DNA of 64,000 bases, taken from contig NZ_PPFB01000001.1 in assembly GCF_002899455.1 (NCBI RefSeq), positions 7,200,501 to 7,264,500 on the forward strand, written 5' to 3'. This DNA is from Streptomyces sp. DH-12. GTDB taxonomy: Bacteria > Actinomycetota > Actinomycetes > Streptomycetales > Streptomycetaceae. This document shows, in pieces, positions 51,345-59,862 of this stretch. The notes under the pieces are model-generated. The model made no database searches. It was not told where the DNA came from and worked only from the letters and a program-made list of their open reading frames with translations. A program made the translations under genes and the position numbers. Every line of letters starts with the position of its first letter. Within the stretch, counting starts at the first letter, position 1.

Positions 51345-53416
51345 GTCGCCGACTCCGATGCCGCGTCGGCGGATACGGCACGGGGATGCGCGTGCAGGTA
51401 CTCGACGAGGCTCTCGTGGAAGAGGCGGAACACGCTGGTTCCGCTGACATCGGCCGACTGGCGGAGGTAGAAACGCCCGTCTGCCAGGGCGCGGCGCACG
51501 TCCCGGGTCGATGGTGATCCCAGGTCCTCCGGCGCGAACAGGGGCGCGATCGCCCGGATGATCTTCGGTGGCATGCCCACGCCGCGCGCGTGCGCCAGTG
51601 CCGCCAGGACCGGACGCATCCAGGGGCCGACCTCGGGCCGGCGCAGCGTCATCTCGAGTACCTCGGGCAGCGAGGCCGGGATCTGGGCGAGCAGCCGCTC
51701 GGCCTGGGCCTGGTCGGTGACCGGGGGCAGCGTGTGGGCGACGTACTCGGCGAACAGCCGGGCGATCAGGAACCCGCCCCACCGAGGCTCGGCATCGTCG
51801 GTGCGGGTAAGCGTGGCGGCGACCCCGTCCGCGATCGCGGTCACGAACCAGTGGCCGTCCACCGAGCCGTACCAGCGGCCTGCCCGCAGGACGCGCTCGA
51901 CGTACGCGCGCAGGTTCCCGGCCATCTCCGTGGCCGGGACCTGGTCGAGGTCCAGGATCGTGCCGCCCGCGCGGGCGACGGCCCGCCGGAGCGGCTCGAA
52001 CTCCTCCCAGGGGCGCATGCCGACGATCAACCGGCACGCCGCGGAGCCATCCGGCCTGCGTACGCGGGTGAGCGGCACCACCAGCCGCGTGCTCAGCTCC
52101 TCGGAGTCGATGGCCTCGTCCAGCGAGTCGATCACGATCACCGGGGCGACGGGACGGTCGGCGACCGCCTCCAGCAGCGCCTCGGCCGACGCCGACTCGG
52201 ACGCCGACTCCGGCGCGAGCTGCGTGAGCAGGGACGCCGTGATGGCGTCGACGGTCTGCTGCCGGGCGTGTACGGCGGCGAGGTGCGGCGTGGCGGCCGG
52301 CGCGGGCAAGTGGCCCCACACCTCCTCGGTCGCGTGCCGCAGCGTGGGGTGGGCCGCGCACACCAGCACCCCGAGCAGGGCCGATTTCCCCACCCCGGGG
52401 CTGCCGGTGACGATCCACGGCACCGCTGCAGCCGCTCCGTCGACCAACGCCGAAAGCGCCCGCAGCTCGCGCTCACGCCCCTGAAACAGCCCGGGCCGGC
52501 GGCCTGCTTCCCAGCGGGCAGCCGCGCGGTCACGGAAATGGCGGGGGTCGACGAGGTCGTCGACCTCGCGCGCGAACTCGGCGAGCCGGTCGTCCATGGA
52601 GGCGAGGGCGTCGTCAAAGGCGGCGCGCCGGTGGTCCGGGTTCGGGAAGAACGGCAGATCCAGCCGGGCGGCCGTCATCGTGTCGATCGGCGTTCCGGTG
52701 GGCTCCTGGACCGGCAGCAGGACGTCGTCGCCGTGATAACCCGCGAGGACGTCCCGGATCCGCGCGGACACTGCCAGGTACGGGACCGTCGGCCGGGACG
52801 GATGTGTGCAGAAGTCTCCCGCCGCGACCTCCCGGAGGACCTGGACGACGGCGCGGCTGAAGGCGCAGTCGAAGGCGTCGGAGTCGGGGGCAGACGCGGC
52901 GAGGACCCAAGCCCGGTTCGACGCCTGGAAAGGGCGGCGATGCCAACGGGGCACGGTGGCAACACCGGAGCGGCAAAAGTCGAGCAGGAACAGGGTGCGT
53001 GGTCGTGCGTCGCCGCCGGCGACCACGGTCCGGACCCACGCGTCGACGTTGCACGCCTCGTCGCGCCGCCCGTCGGCGCCGATCGCGTACGCGGTGTCCA
53101 GATCGGGGGGCTGGTCGCCATGGGTGATCACGTGGACGATCACGACATCGTCCGGGCCAACCTCCTGGATGGTGCGGGTCACGGCCGCGCCCAGGTCGGC
53201 CGCCGTCGGCGCCGTAGCCCCGGCCAAGAGAGTCACCTGGTAGCCGAGCTCATCGAGCATCGCCGCGACGCGGCCCGCCCAATCGCCGGCGTCGGGCAAC
53301 GGCGGCCAAGCTGCGGAGTCGATCGCCTCCTCCGCGTCGGGTACGGTCCGCGAGCCGGCGGCGAACTCCGCGATCCCGACCACGAGAGCGCGTCGCTGGC
53401 CCATTCCGTTCACCAT
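51341..53416 (-). CDS. Caspase-like protease fused to STAND NTPase, first gene of operon
   Basis: The 691-aa product starts at ATG 53416 after GGGGA. Residues 8-250 form a caspase-like (peptidase C14) domain: first strand ALVVGIAEF, catalytic His99 in VIVHVITHGDQ, Cys148 in LFLLDFCRSGVA. Residues about 310-560 form a STAND/nSTAND-type NTPase: FQGRERELRALSALVDGAA, Walker A TGSPGVGKSALLG at about 336-346, Walker B PVIVIDSLDEA at about 425, then CRLIVGMRPWEEF. The C-terminus is helical with a winged-helix-like end (FRLFHESLVEYLHAHP). ATP-dependent oligomerisation would activate the protease. The propeller sensor is the next gene, translationally coupled. Confidence 0.9.
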   Translation of the reverse strand: MVNGMGQRRALVVGIAEFAAGSRTVPDAEEAIDSAAWPPLPDAGDWAGRVAAMLDELGYQVTLLAGATAPTAADLGAAVTRTIQEVGPDDVVIVHVITHGDQPPDLDTAYAIGADGRRDEACNVDAWVRTVVAGGDARPRTLFLLDFCRSGVATVPRWHRRPFQASNRAWVLAASAPDSDAFDCAFSRAVVQVLREVAAGDFCTHPSRPTVPYLAVSARIRDVLAGYHGDDVLLPVQEPTGTPIDTMTAARLDLPFFPNPDHRRAAFDDALASMDDRLAEFAREVDDLVDPRHFRDRAAARWEAGRRPGLFQGRERELRALSALVDGAAAAVPWIVTGSPGVGKSALLGVLVCAAHPTLRHATEEVWGHLPAPAATPHLAAVHARQQTVDAITASLLTQLAPESASESASAEALLEAVADRPVAPVIVIDSLDEAIDSEELSTRLVVPLTRVRRPDGSAACRLIVGMRPWEEFEPLRRAVARAGGTILDLDQVPATEMAGNLRAYVERVLRAGRWYGSVDGHWFVTAIADGVAATLTRTDDAEPRWGGFLIARLFAEYVAHTLPPVTDQAQAERLLAQIPASLPEVLEMTLRRPEVGPWMRPVLAALAHARGVGMPPKIIRAIAPLFAPEDLGSPSTRDVRRALADGRFYLRQSADVSGTSVFRLFHESLVEYLHAHPRAVSADAASESAT

Positions 53417-53488
53417 CCGTGTCCCCGAGTCATGCCGATGGTAGGCCGAGAACGACCTCACCGCCGGGTTTCTCGATGATCCGCCGGC

Positions 53489-53690
53489 TCAGGCTCTCTC
53501 GGCCGCGGCCTCACGTGTGAACGCCCGCTCCACTCCCGCACGCGTGAACGCCCGCTCCACTCCCGCCGTCGCGACGCCGAGCTGACCTACGACCATGGCG
53601 AGCAGATCGTTGGAGAAGCGGGTGGAGGGCAACGACACGCTGAGGGCGCCACGCAGGTCGTCGTCGGCCGCCTGGTCCGCCCCTCCTGCC
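53489..53690 (-). pseudogene. IclR-family regulator, 3' stub
   Basis: The minus frame reads GVGCVAVAGAAGGADQAADD, LRGALSVSLPSTRFSNDLLA, MVVGQLGVATAGVERAFTR, the end of the IclR effector-binding domain (ALSVS-P strand and final helix). Everything N-terminal is missing, replaced near 53690 by an opposite-strand gene end. The last helix carries a tandem duplication of nine codons. Confidence 0.5.
53517..53567 (-). repeat. 27-bp tandem duplication in the IclR stub
   Basis: GTGAACGCCCGCTCCACTCC starts at 53517 and again at 53544, a 27-bp period. It duplicates the nine residues G-V-E-R-A-F-T-R-A in frame. Confidence 0.7.
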
Positions 53691-53899
53691 GCGCCAGCCA
53701 CCGCGACACAGCCGACGCCGAGCGGCGCCGCATGGAAGCCGATTTCGCCCGGCCCCGCCAGGCCAAAGACTCCAAGGGCATGCGCTACCGCGAGGAAGAC
53801 GACGGCTTCGAGGAGAACACCCTGCACGGTGTGTTGTGGGGCGACCGCCCAGACCATGAAAGGCCGGACCGCAACAGCGGTCCGGCCTTTCATGCGTGA
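53691..53899 (+). pseudogene. 3' end of an unassigned gene
   Basis: One frame reads DTADAERRRMEADFARPRQA, KDSKGMRYREEDDGFEENTL, HGVLWGDRPDH to TGA, with protein-like composition and a perfect terminator over its last codons, so this was the end of a transcription unit. No start is available: it is truncated against the IclR stub at about 53690. Family not recognised. Confidence 0.45.
53859..53890 (+). terminator. Perfect 14-bp terminator hairpin
   Basis: AAAGGCCGGACCGC and its exact complement GCGGTCCGGCCTTT flank an AACA loop, a textbook intrinsic terminator that can work in both directions. Confidence 0.88.
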
Positions 53900-54054
53900 T
53901 TCAGGAGACATCGCCTCCGACTCGCCTAATGATCAGACGGGTGATCTCCCGACAGTGATTGGCCACCGCACGCCCATGCTGTCCGAGTGAATGGACGGTC
54001 AGCGCCGCGTGGCCCACGCTGGAGACATTCGGCGGGGACAGCCGAGGAGGAGCC

Positions 54055-54342
54055 ATGCCGACCCTGCACATCGAACATCCGATCACCGACTTCGACACCT
54101 GGAAGAACGCCTTCGACCGCTTCGCCCCCGCGCGTGAGAATGCGGGCGTGCGGCATCACCGTGTCCAGCGGCCGGTCGACGACCCGGCCTACATCGTCGT
54201 AGACCTGGACTTTGACGAGGTGGCCGACGCCGAGCGGTTCCTGGGCTTTCTGCAGACGAATGTGTGGTCCTCGTCCGGGACAGCACCGGCTCTGGCCGGA
54301 GCGCCCCGCACCCGGATCCTGAAGACCGACGAGGAGAAGTGA
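54055..54342 (+). CDS. Small ABM/Dabb-like protein
   Basis: The 95-aa product starts at ATG 54055 with GAGGAGG upstream. Sequence MPTLHIEHPITDFDTWKNAF, DRFAPARENAGVRHHRVQRP, DDPAYIVVDLDFDEVADAER suggests a ferredoxin-like fold of the antibiotic-biosynthesis-monooxygenase/cyclase group, often a dimer. No cofactor residues are evident. It is monocistronic; its physiological role is unknown. Confidence 0.78.
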   Translation: MPTLHIEHPITDFDTWKNAFDRFAPARENAGVRHHRVQRPVDDPAYIVVDLDFDEVADAERFLGFLQTNVWSSSGTAPALAGAPRTRILKTDEEK

Positions 54343-54629
54343 CTGCGACAGCGGCCCCGGGCCCCGTCGCCGAAGTCCTATCTACTCCGAAACCGTCCGC
54401 GGCTCTCAGCCACCTGTGGTGGGGACCTCCCGACTGATGTCCAAGGGCGCCACGAACCTGGAAGGGGCGCGAGGTCGAACGTTCAGCAGGGCGCTCCACC
54501 TTGCGCCCCTCTCCGCCGCCGCACTCCCGGAGATCGGCGGGAAGGACATCGCGGCCCGGATGACGTCGGCGTCCTGCGTCGGCCGGGGAGACGGGAGGCA
54601 GGCCGGGGCCGGGCGGTTCTCCGCCGAGG

Positions 54630-55424
54630 TCAGGATGTGACGGGGGCGGCGAAGGCGTCCAGGGATTCGGGGAGGGTTTGGCCGCCGTCGACGATGAGGG
54701 ACTGACCGGTGACGAAAGAGGCTTCGTCGGAGGCAAGGAAGAGCACGGCGTGTGCGACGTCGGCGGTCTCACCCAGCCGCCCCAGCGGGATGGAGCCGGC
54801 CATCCGGCGCAGGTAGTCCGGCCCGAGGTCAGTCAGCCCTTCGGTGCGAACGTTCCCGGGCAGGACGGCATTGACCGTGATGCCGTACGGGGCCAGCTCC
54901 ACAGCCGCCCCGCGCAGGAAACCCAGTTGTCCAGCTTTGCTGGCCCCGTAATGGGACCACCCCGCGTAGCCCGTGGCCGGGCCGGTGATCGAGGAGGTCA
55001 GAACGATCCGGCCGCGGCCAGCCCGTTCCATCGCGGGCAGACACGCCCGCACGGACAGGATGGAACCCCGGAGGTTGACGTCCAAGACCTCGTCCACGTC
55101 CTCGGCGGTCAGCTCGCGCAGCGGACGCTCCGGGAAGATCCCGGCGTTGGCGCACAGCACATCGATCCCGCCGTACCGCCGTTCGGCCTCGGCCGCCATC
55201 CTCTCGATCTCTCCGGGCCGCCGCACGTCCACGCCCAGACCTGCGACCCGCCCGCCCGTGACCCGGGCGAGACCGTCCGCCGCTTCGCGGGCCGTCTCCT
55301 CGTGCCGGCCCGTGAGCAACACGGCGGCACCCTGCCGGGCGAAGAGTTCGGCGATGCCGAACCCGATTCCCCGCGTCCCGCCGGTCACGATCACGGACCG
55401 GTCCTCCCAGCGTGTGAACGTCAT
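54630..55424 (-). CDS. SDR-family dehydrogenase/reductase
   Basis: The 264-aa classical short-chain dehydrogenase starts at ATG 55424. Features: cofactor motif TGGTRGIGFG at about 15, NAG in VLCANAGIFPERP, catalytic Ser in VLTSSITGPATG, and Tyr/Lys in YGASKAG. The C-terminal FVTGQSLIVDGGQT is typical of FabG-like enzymes. The Arg/His in LTGRHEE after strand 2 suggests NADP(H). Substrate unknown. It stands alone. Confidence 0.92.
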   Translation of the reverse strand: MTFTRWEDRSVIVTGGTRGIGFGIAELFARQGAAVLLTGRHEETAREAADGLARVTGGRVAGLGVDVRRPGEIERMAAEAERRYGGIDVLCANAGIFPERPLRELTAEDVDEVLDVNLRGSILSVRACLPAMERAGRGRIVLTSSITGPATGYAGWSHYGASKAGQLGFLRGAAVELAPYGITVNAVLPGNVRTEGLTDLGPDYLRRMAGSIPLGRLGETADVAHAVLFLASDEASFVTGQSLIVDGGQTLPESLDAFAAPVTS

Positions 55425-55638
55425 ACCGCTCGTCCCTTCACTGCCATCCCTCCACCGCCGGGAAAGCCCGGCCGCTGTCCCGGTCACGCTAGCGGCAGAC
55501 GCGGACGTGGCGGTGAAGGACCGGCCGGCACGTGCATGGGGCGGGCTCAGGAGCCGACAAACTCGTCGAGCAAAGCAATGAGGTTGGGGGCGCGCTGCGC
55601 GGCTCACTCGTGTGCCGGCCAGGTGGTGTGCTGCTGGC

Positions 55639-55869
55639 ATGAGCGACTGGGCCTTGCGGCTCACGCCCGAAGAGGCTGTCGCCCTGCGGCAGGAGTTGAG
55701 GGCCGTCATCTCTCGGTACCGCAGAGACACGCCCGAGGCGGCGGCAAGTGCCCCGGAGGGTGCCGAGCGGGTCGGCGTTATCGCGCAGATGCTGCCCGAA
55801 CTGGATGCGCCTGCCGCGTCGTCGCTCCCTTCCGGGCCTCAGAAAGAGGAAGGAAGCCCGACGTCATGA
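55639..55869 (+). CDS. Small protein coupled to MFS gene (possible regulator remnant)
   Basis: The 76-aa frame starts at ATG 55639 without a clear ribosome site and ends in an ATGA overlap with the transporter gene. WALRLTPEEAVALRQELRAV, ISRYRRD, GVIAQMLPEL resembles the C-terminal end of ArsR/GntR-like regulators that often precede MFS exporters in Streptomyces. It is thus either a small separate protein or the 3' end of a regulator whose HTH part was lost upstream. Confidence 0.5.
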   Translation: MSDWALRLTPEEAVALRQELRAVISRYRRDTPEAAASAPEGAERVGVIAQMLPELDAPAASSLPSGPQKEEGSPTS

Positions 55870-57203
55870 CCGACAACGCCTCGGAGGCCGGCGGCATACC
55901 CGGCAAGAGGTCCTTACGGCCGCTGAGCGGGGTGCTGGCGGCCATGGTTGTGTCGCTGACCGGCACGCGGATCTCCGTTGTGGCACTGCCCTGGTTCGTC
56001 CTCGTCACGACCGGCAGCGCCACCCAGACCGGGCTGGTCGCCTTCTGCGAGATGGCGCCCTACGTGGTGGTCAAGGCGTTCACCGGGCCGCTGGTGGACC
56101 GGATCGGCCCGCGGGCCGTTTCCTGGACCACCGATCTGGCCAGCGCGACCGCCGCCGCCGCGGTCCCTCTGCTCCACGCCCTGGACCTGCTGTCCTTTCC
56201 CCTTCTGCTGGTTCTGGTCGCGCTGATCGGCGCGGCCCGGGGACCCGGCGACCTGGCCAAGGAGGTGATGGTCCCGGAGGCGGCCGAGCGCGGCCGAGTG
56301 CCGCTGGAGCGGGCCACCGGTCTGGCCGGTGTGATCGAGCGGCTCGCCTCCACCGTCGGCCTGGCGGTCGGCGGATCCCTGGTCGCGCTGCTCGGTCCCC
56401 TGACCGGACTCGCCGTCAACGCCGGTTGCTTCGCCCTCGGATCAGTGATCATCAAACTCGCGCTGCCTCGCGGCATGGGGCACGCGGTCGAGGAGGCCCC
56501 CTCGCCGGCCAGGGGAACGGGACCGGGCTACTGGCGGCGGTTCGGCGAGGGCTTCACCTTCCTGCGCGGCGAGCCGCTGCTGCTCACCGTCATCGTCATG
56601 TGCGGCATCACCAACCTGCTGGACGCGGCGATCACCTCGGTGCTCGTACCTGTCTGGGCCAGGGAGTCCGGCAACGGGCCGACCGTGATCGGCCTGATGG
56701 GCAGCGTGATGGGGGCCGCGGCGGTCGGCGGGAGCCTGATCGCCGCGGCGGTCGCGCACCGGCTGCGGCGGCGGGTGGTGGTTCTCGCCGGGTTCCTGCT
56801 GGTCGGGGCACCGAGGTTCCTGATCCTCGCCTTCGATGCTCCGTTGTGGGCGGTGCTGGCCGTCTTCGCGGTCAGTGGCTTCGGTGGCGGCTTCGTCACC
56901 CCAGTGCTGGGGGCCGTCCTCGTCGAGCGGGTGCCACGCCGGATGCTGGGCCGGGTCAACGCGCTCGGTGACTCGCTGGCCTGGGCCGGTATCCCCCTCG
57001 GCGGGCTGCTCGCAGGGGCGGCGGTGACCGCTGTCGGACTCGTGCCGGTGCTGCTCGCCTGCGGCGCCGCGTACTTCCTCACCACGAATCTGGCTGGACT
57101 GCGGCCGGAATGGCGCGAGATAGACCGTACGCGTGGGCGGGGCGTCGTGAAGCCGCATTCCAAGGAAGACGCCTCGCAAGACAGTGCGACTGTAGCGACA
57201 TGA
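55866..57203 (+). CDS. MFS transporter (drug-exporter type)
   Basis: The 445-aa product starts at ATG 55866, coupled to the small gene before it. Twelve hydrophobic segments are apparent, with the inter-helix 2-3 motif GPLVDRIGPR and the 8-9 loop VAHRLRRR; a long central loop PSPARGTGPGYWRRF separates the two halves. It is similar in style to MFS exporters of the MefA/NarK-like actinobacterial group. Substrate not predictable. Confidence 0.9.
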   Translation: MTDNASEAGGIPGKRSLRPLSGVLAAMVVSLTGTRISVVALPWFVLVTTGSATQTGLVAFCEMAPYVVVKAFTGPLVDRIGPRAVSWTTDLASATAAAAVPLLHALDLLSFPLLLVLVALIGAARGPGDLAKEVMVPEAAERGRVPLERATGLAGVIERLASTVGLAVGGSLVALLGPLTGLAVNAGCFALGSVIIKLALPRGMGHAVEEAPSPARGTGPGYWRRFGEGFTFLRGEPLLLTVIVMCGITNLLDAAITSVLVPVWARESGNGPTVIGLMGSVMGAAAVGGSLIAAAVAHRLRRRVVVLAGFLLVGAPRFLILAFDAPLWAVLAVFAVSGFGGGFVTPVLGAVLVERVPRRMLGRVNALGDSLAWAGIPLGGLLAGAAVTAVGLVPVLLACGAAYFLTTNLAGLRPEWREIDRTRGRGVVKPHSKEDASQDSATVAT

Positions 57204-57271
57204 CGTCCACGGGAGGGATGTGGACCATCCGGTCTTCTCCCTCCCGCCGCTCCTTCCGGCCTCGCCACGCT

Positions 57272-57815
57272 TCACGCACGCTCAGATGACTGCTGGTCGG
57301 TGGCGTCCGTCGCAACCCGGGGGCCCGGAAGTTTGACCGCAGCAAGGTCGAGGCGGGTGCCCATGTCGAGGTCGACCTCCCCGTACGGTCGCACATGGGA
57401 CCAGAACAGCGGGGTCAGGCCGCGCCGATCGGCAGGCGTGAGAAGCTCGGCCCACTCCGGTTCGCCGAGGACGTCCTGGAGCATGAGGGTATTCACGTAG
57501 ACCAGGGCGGACTGGAGGATGCGCAGGCACAGCACGAACATCTCCTGCTCGTCGCGCCGGTTCGAAGCGATCTCCCCGCCCTTGCCGTAGGCGATCACGG
57601 AGGTGGCGCCGTTGGAGGACTCCATGACGTTCAGACCCTCCCCGATCTCCCGCTGGAGGTCCCGCAGCCGCAGGTAGCGGGCCACGAAGATGGTCTTCTG
57701 AGCACGGCCGACCCCCAGCATGGCCTGTAGGTGGGGTGGGAGGCGTTACGGGTGAAGCGCCGCAAGATCGCCTCGGTGGACGCGGTCCGGGTCCGGATCG
57801 CGGTGGCGTAGTCCT
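57272..57815 (-). pseudogene. tnpA: Tn3-family transposase, C-terminal remnant
   Basis: The minus frame reads EDYATAIRTRTASTEAILRR, FTRNASHPTY, then after a 1-nt shift near 57720 MLGVGRAQKTIFVARYLRLR, DLQREIGEGLNVMESSNGAT, LCLRILQSALVYVNTLMLQD, LTPADRRGLTPLFWSHV. This is the last about 180 residues of a roughly 1000-residue DDE_Tnp_Tn3 enzyme. No 38-bp ends, resolvase or res site was found. Its upstream edge touches the CRISPR remnant at 57811. Confidence 0.75.
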
Positions 57816-57955
57816 CCCCGCACCCGCTAGCTCCCCGGACGTGGTGGACGCCCTGGAGACCGGCACGTCGTCCCCGCACCCGCGGGGGTAGCCCGCCATG
57901 CACGACCGTACCAACCCGAGCTCAGCCGTCGTCCCCGCACTCACGGGGGTGGCCC
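57811..57955. CRISPR. Orphan three-repeat type I-E-like CRISPR remnant
   Basis: Repeat copies lie at 57811-57833, 57867-57894 and 57928-57955. The last two are 28 bp and begin GTCGTCCCCGCAC and end GGGGGT(A/G)GCCC, the form of Streptomyces type I-E repeats. The first lacks exactly the GGGGG block. Both spacers (57834-57866 and 57895-57927) are 33 nt. No cas genes are in the window. One end abuts a Tn3 transposase stub, so the array was probably truncated by that element. Confidence 0.75.
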
Positions 57956-58166
57956 TGTCTGCCTGGACGGCGTGGTGGGCGGGGTGGGCTGTCTTGAGGC
58001 GTACGACGGGTGCCAGGTAGCGGGCCGATTGTAAAGTGCTGGTTGCGGCCTGACGGTGGCCTTGGATCTGCTTCTGGCCGCCTACGCCGGAGCGGGTCTG
58101 TGGGTGCGTGGTCGTCGGGATTGCAGACGGGGAGGCGTTGCGGAGATCGGCCGCTAGCCTGTCGGT

Positions 58167-59531
58167 ATGTCGGAGCGTGTCATCCCGGGACGTGCGGGCG
58201 GTCTGATCACTCTGGGCACCGCGGACGTCTTGTGGGCCAGTTTGACGGCCGACAGCGCGGTGCCGACGGTTTCAGCGGCGCTCACCCGTCCTCCTTCCCA
58301 TGCTCAGGCGGGTTACGTCCTGCTCGGTAGCTGTGTGGTGGCGACGGTGGAGGCCGGCGGCGGCCGGTGGAATGTTCCGGAGGCTGAGGTGCGCCGGGCG
58401 GCAGCGGAACTGAACGCGGTGAAGATGGACCGCCGGGACCTGGTTCGCATCGGTCCGTTCCGTGACGGGGCGAAGCAGGAGCACCATGAGGAGACGCTGC
58501 TGCGATGGCGTCGGCGCATCGCCCGGGAGCTGCAGGAACAGGACGAACCAGAGCGGGCGGGCGGTCGTCAGTGCCATCTGGCGGGGATCGACTGGCGGCG
58601 GATACTCGTGGAGCAGACCCGAGACGGAGCGCAGCGTACATGGTGGCTGCCGCGTGCTGTGGTCAGACTGCTGGACGCGGCCGAGCACACCGAAACGCGG
58701 TGGCTGCGAGCCGCGCGGACCCGCCAGACAGGCGCAACCGTCGCCGAGCCGCCCTCCCGCCACCGGCCGGCCCGAACCGCCGACGCCCCGAAGACGCCGA
58801 GTGTCGACGCCCCGCAGACGCCGAGTCCCGACCGTCCGGCCGCCCCGCTGCGCCCGTACAACGGGGAGCTGAAAGGCCATCTGTACTCAGTACTCAGCAG
58901 GAAACCCGGCATCTCCCGCAAGGTGGCCGGGTGGGCGTGCGCCGTCTGCCGCACCGCGCCGGCCACCGTACTCGACCACTGCCACGAACACGGCTACGTC
59001 CGCGCCCCCCTCTGCCACTCCTGCAACACCCAGGAACGACCCGACCACCTCTACAGCAACGACATCCGCGTGGCCGACCGCTATACACGTCTCTTCCACA
59101 CCGACGCCGCCGACTGGCTCCGCCACTGGCACCGCTGCCCCGGCTGCCGCGCCCGCACCACCCTGCCCCTGCCCCACCTTGCTGCATGGACCGCCCACAC
59201 AGCCTGCCGGCCACTGCGTCCGACCCACCGCGACCCCGGCAGCTCCCGCGGGCGTAAACCCTGCGGCGCGCTGCGCGTGTCCTGGACCGGCAGCCACCAC
59301 GCGCCCGCCTCCTGTCAGTTCACCGTCGTCGTCGACCTGTGCCCCTCCGGCGAGCACCGCGTCTTGGCGCACGTCCCCTACCGTGAAGCCGTCGAGCGGT
59401 TTGGCATCTGGCTGGCCGAGACCGTCCCTGCCGTGGCGGCCGAGGCCGGCCCCGACCGCCTGGACGACCTCCCCACCCAGATCCGGCCCGTCATCGCGGA
59501 CACCAGCAGCGAGGGCCAGGCACTTTTCTGA
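58167..59531 (+). CDS. Endonuclease VII-like HNH protein with N-terminal domain
   Basis: The 454-aa product starts at ATG 58167, apparently leaderless (TAGCCT 8 bp upstream as a -10, no ribosome site). Residues 1-215 form an alpha/beta domain I do not recognise (VLWASLTADSAVPTVSAALT, HLAGIDWRRILVEQTRDGAQ). A Pro-rich linker follows, then residues 250-310 match recombination endonuclease VII: CAVCRTAPATVLDHCHEHGY, VRAPLCHSCNTQERPDHLYS, with two C-x2-C pairs and the D-H-C-H catalytic site. A third zinc-like C-x2-C follows (HRCPGCRAR). Many such proteins occur in actinobacterial accessory DNA. A nuclease role is likely, its target unknown. Confidence 0.82.
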   Translation: MSERVIPGRAGGLITLGTADVLWASLTADSAVPTVSAALTRPPSHAQAGYVLLGSCVVATVEAGGGRWNVPEAEVRRAAAELNAVKMDRRDLVRIGPFRDGAKQEHHEETLLRWRRRIARELQEQDEPERAGGRQCHLAGIDWRRILVEQTRDGAQRTWWLPRAVVRLLDAAEHTETRWLRAARTRQTGATVAEPPSRHRPARTADAPKTPSVDAPQTPSPDRPAAPLRPYNGELKGHLYSVLSRKPGISRKVAGWACAVCRTAPATVLDHCHEHGYVRAPLCHSCNTQERPDHLYSNDIRVADRYTRLFHTDAADWLRHWHRCPGCRARTTLPLPHLAAWTAHTACRPLRPTHRDPGSSRGRKPCGALRVSWTGSHHAPASCQFTVVVDLCPSGEHRVLAHVPYREAVERFGIWLAETVPAVAAEAGPDRLDDLPTQIRPVIADTSSEGQALF

Positions 59532-59632
59532 ACCAACAACGCCAGACCCGATACCAACACCGGCCCGGCAATGACGAGACCACCCAGTGGCCGCCGGTAC
59601 ACCAATCCAGCGGATGTGACCTCGGACTGCTC

Positions 59633-59851
59633 ATGGCCGAGGGGCCCGGAGCCCACGAAGGAGACCTCGCGGCCGTGCTGCGCGCGGCTCATGACCAGCT
59701 GCGGTACGCGGCTTTCCACTCCTGGACGCGACCACTCGAGGATGCGACCAGGACAGCGTTGGACCAAGCCGCGGGTGCGGCCGAGGCGGTCAAGGCCGGG
59801 AGGCTGGAGGAACAGGCGGGCCGGACGCAGGGCGTATCCTCACCCGGCTGA
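59633..59851 (+). CDS. Small helical hypothetical protein
   Basis: The 72-aa frame starts at ATG 59633: LAAVLRAAHDQLRYAAFHSW, TRPLEDATRTALDQAAGAAE, KAGRLEEQAG. Helical, charged composition supports coding, but there is no strong ribosome site (only GGACTGCTC before it). It lies between the endonuclease-like gene and a regulator fragment. Confidence 0.4.
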   Translation: MAEGPGAHEGDLAAVLRAAHDQLRYAAFHSWTRPLEDATRTALDQAAGAAEAVKAGRLEEQAGRTQGVSSPG

Positions 59852-59862
59852 CTGGACGTCCC

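Noticed and set aside
51345..52418. Extension of the propeller ORF to 1173 codons
   Set aside because: It would overlap the caspase-STAND gene in another frame; ATG 51344 overlaps the upstream stop and fits coupling.
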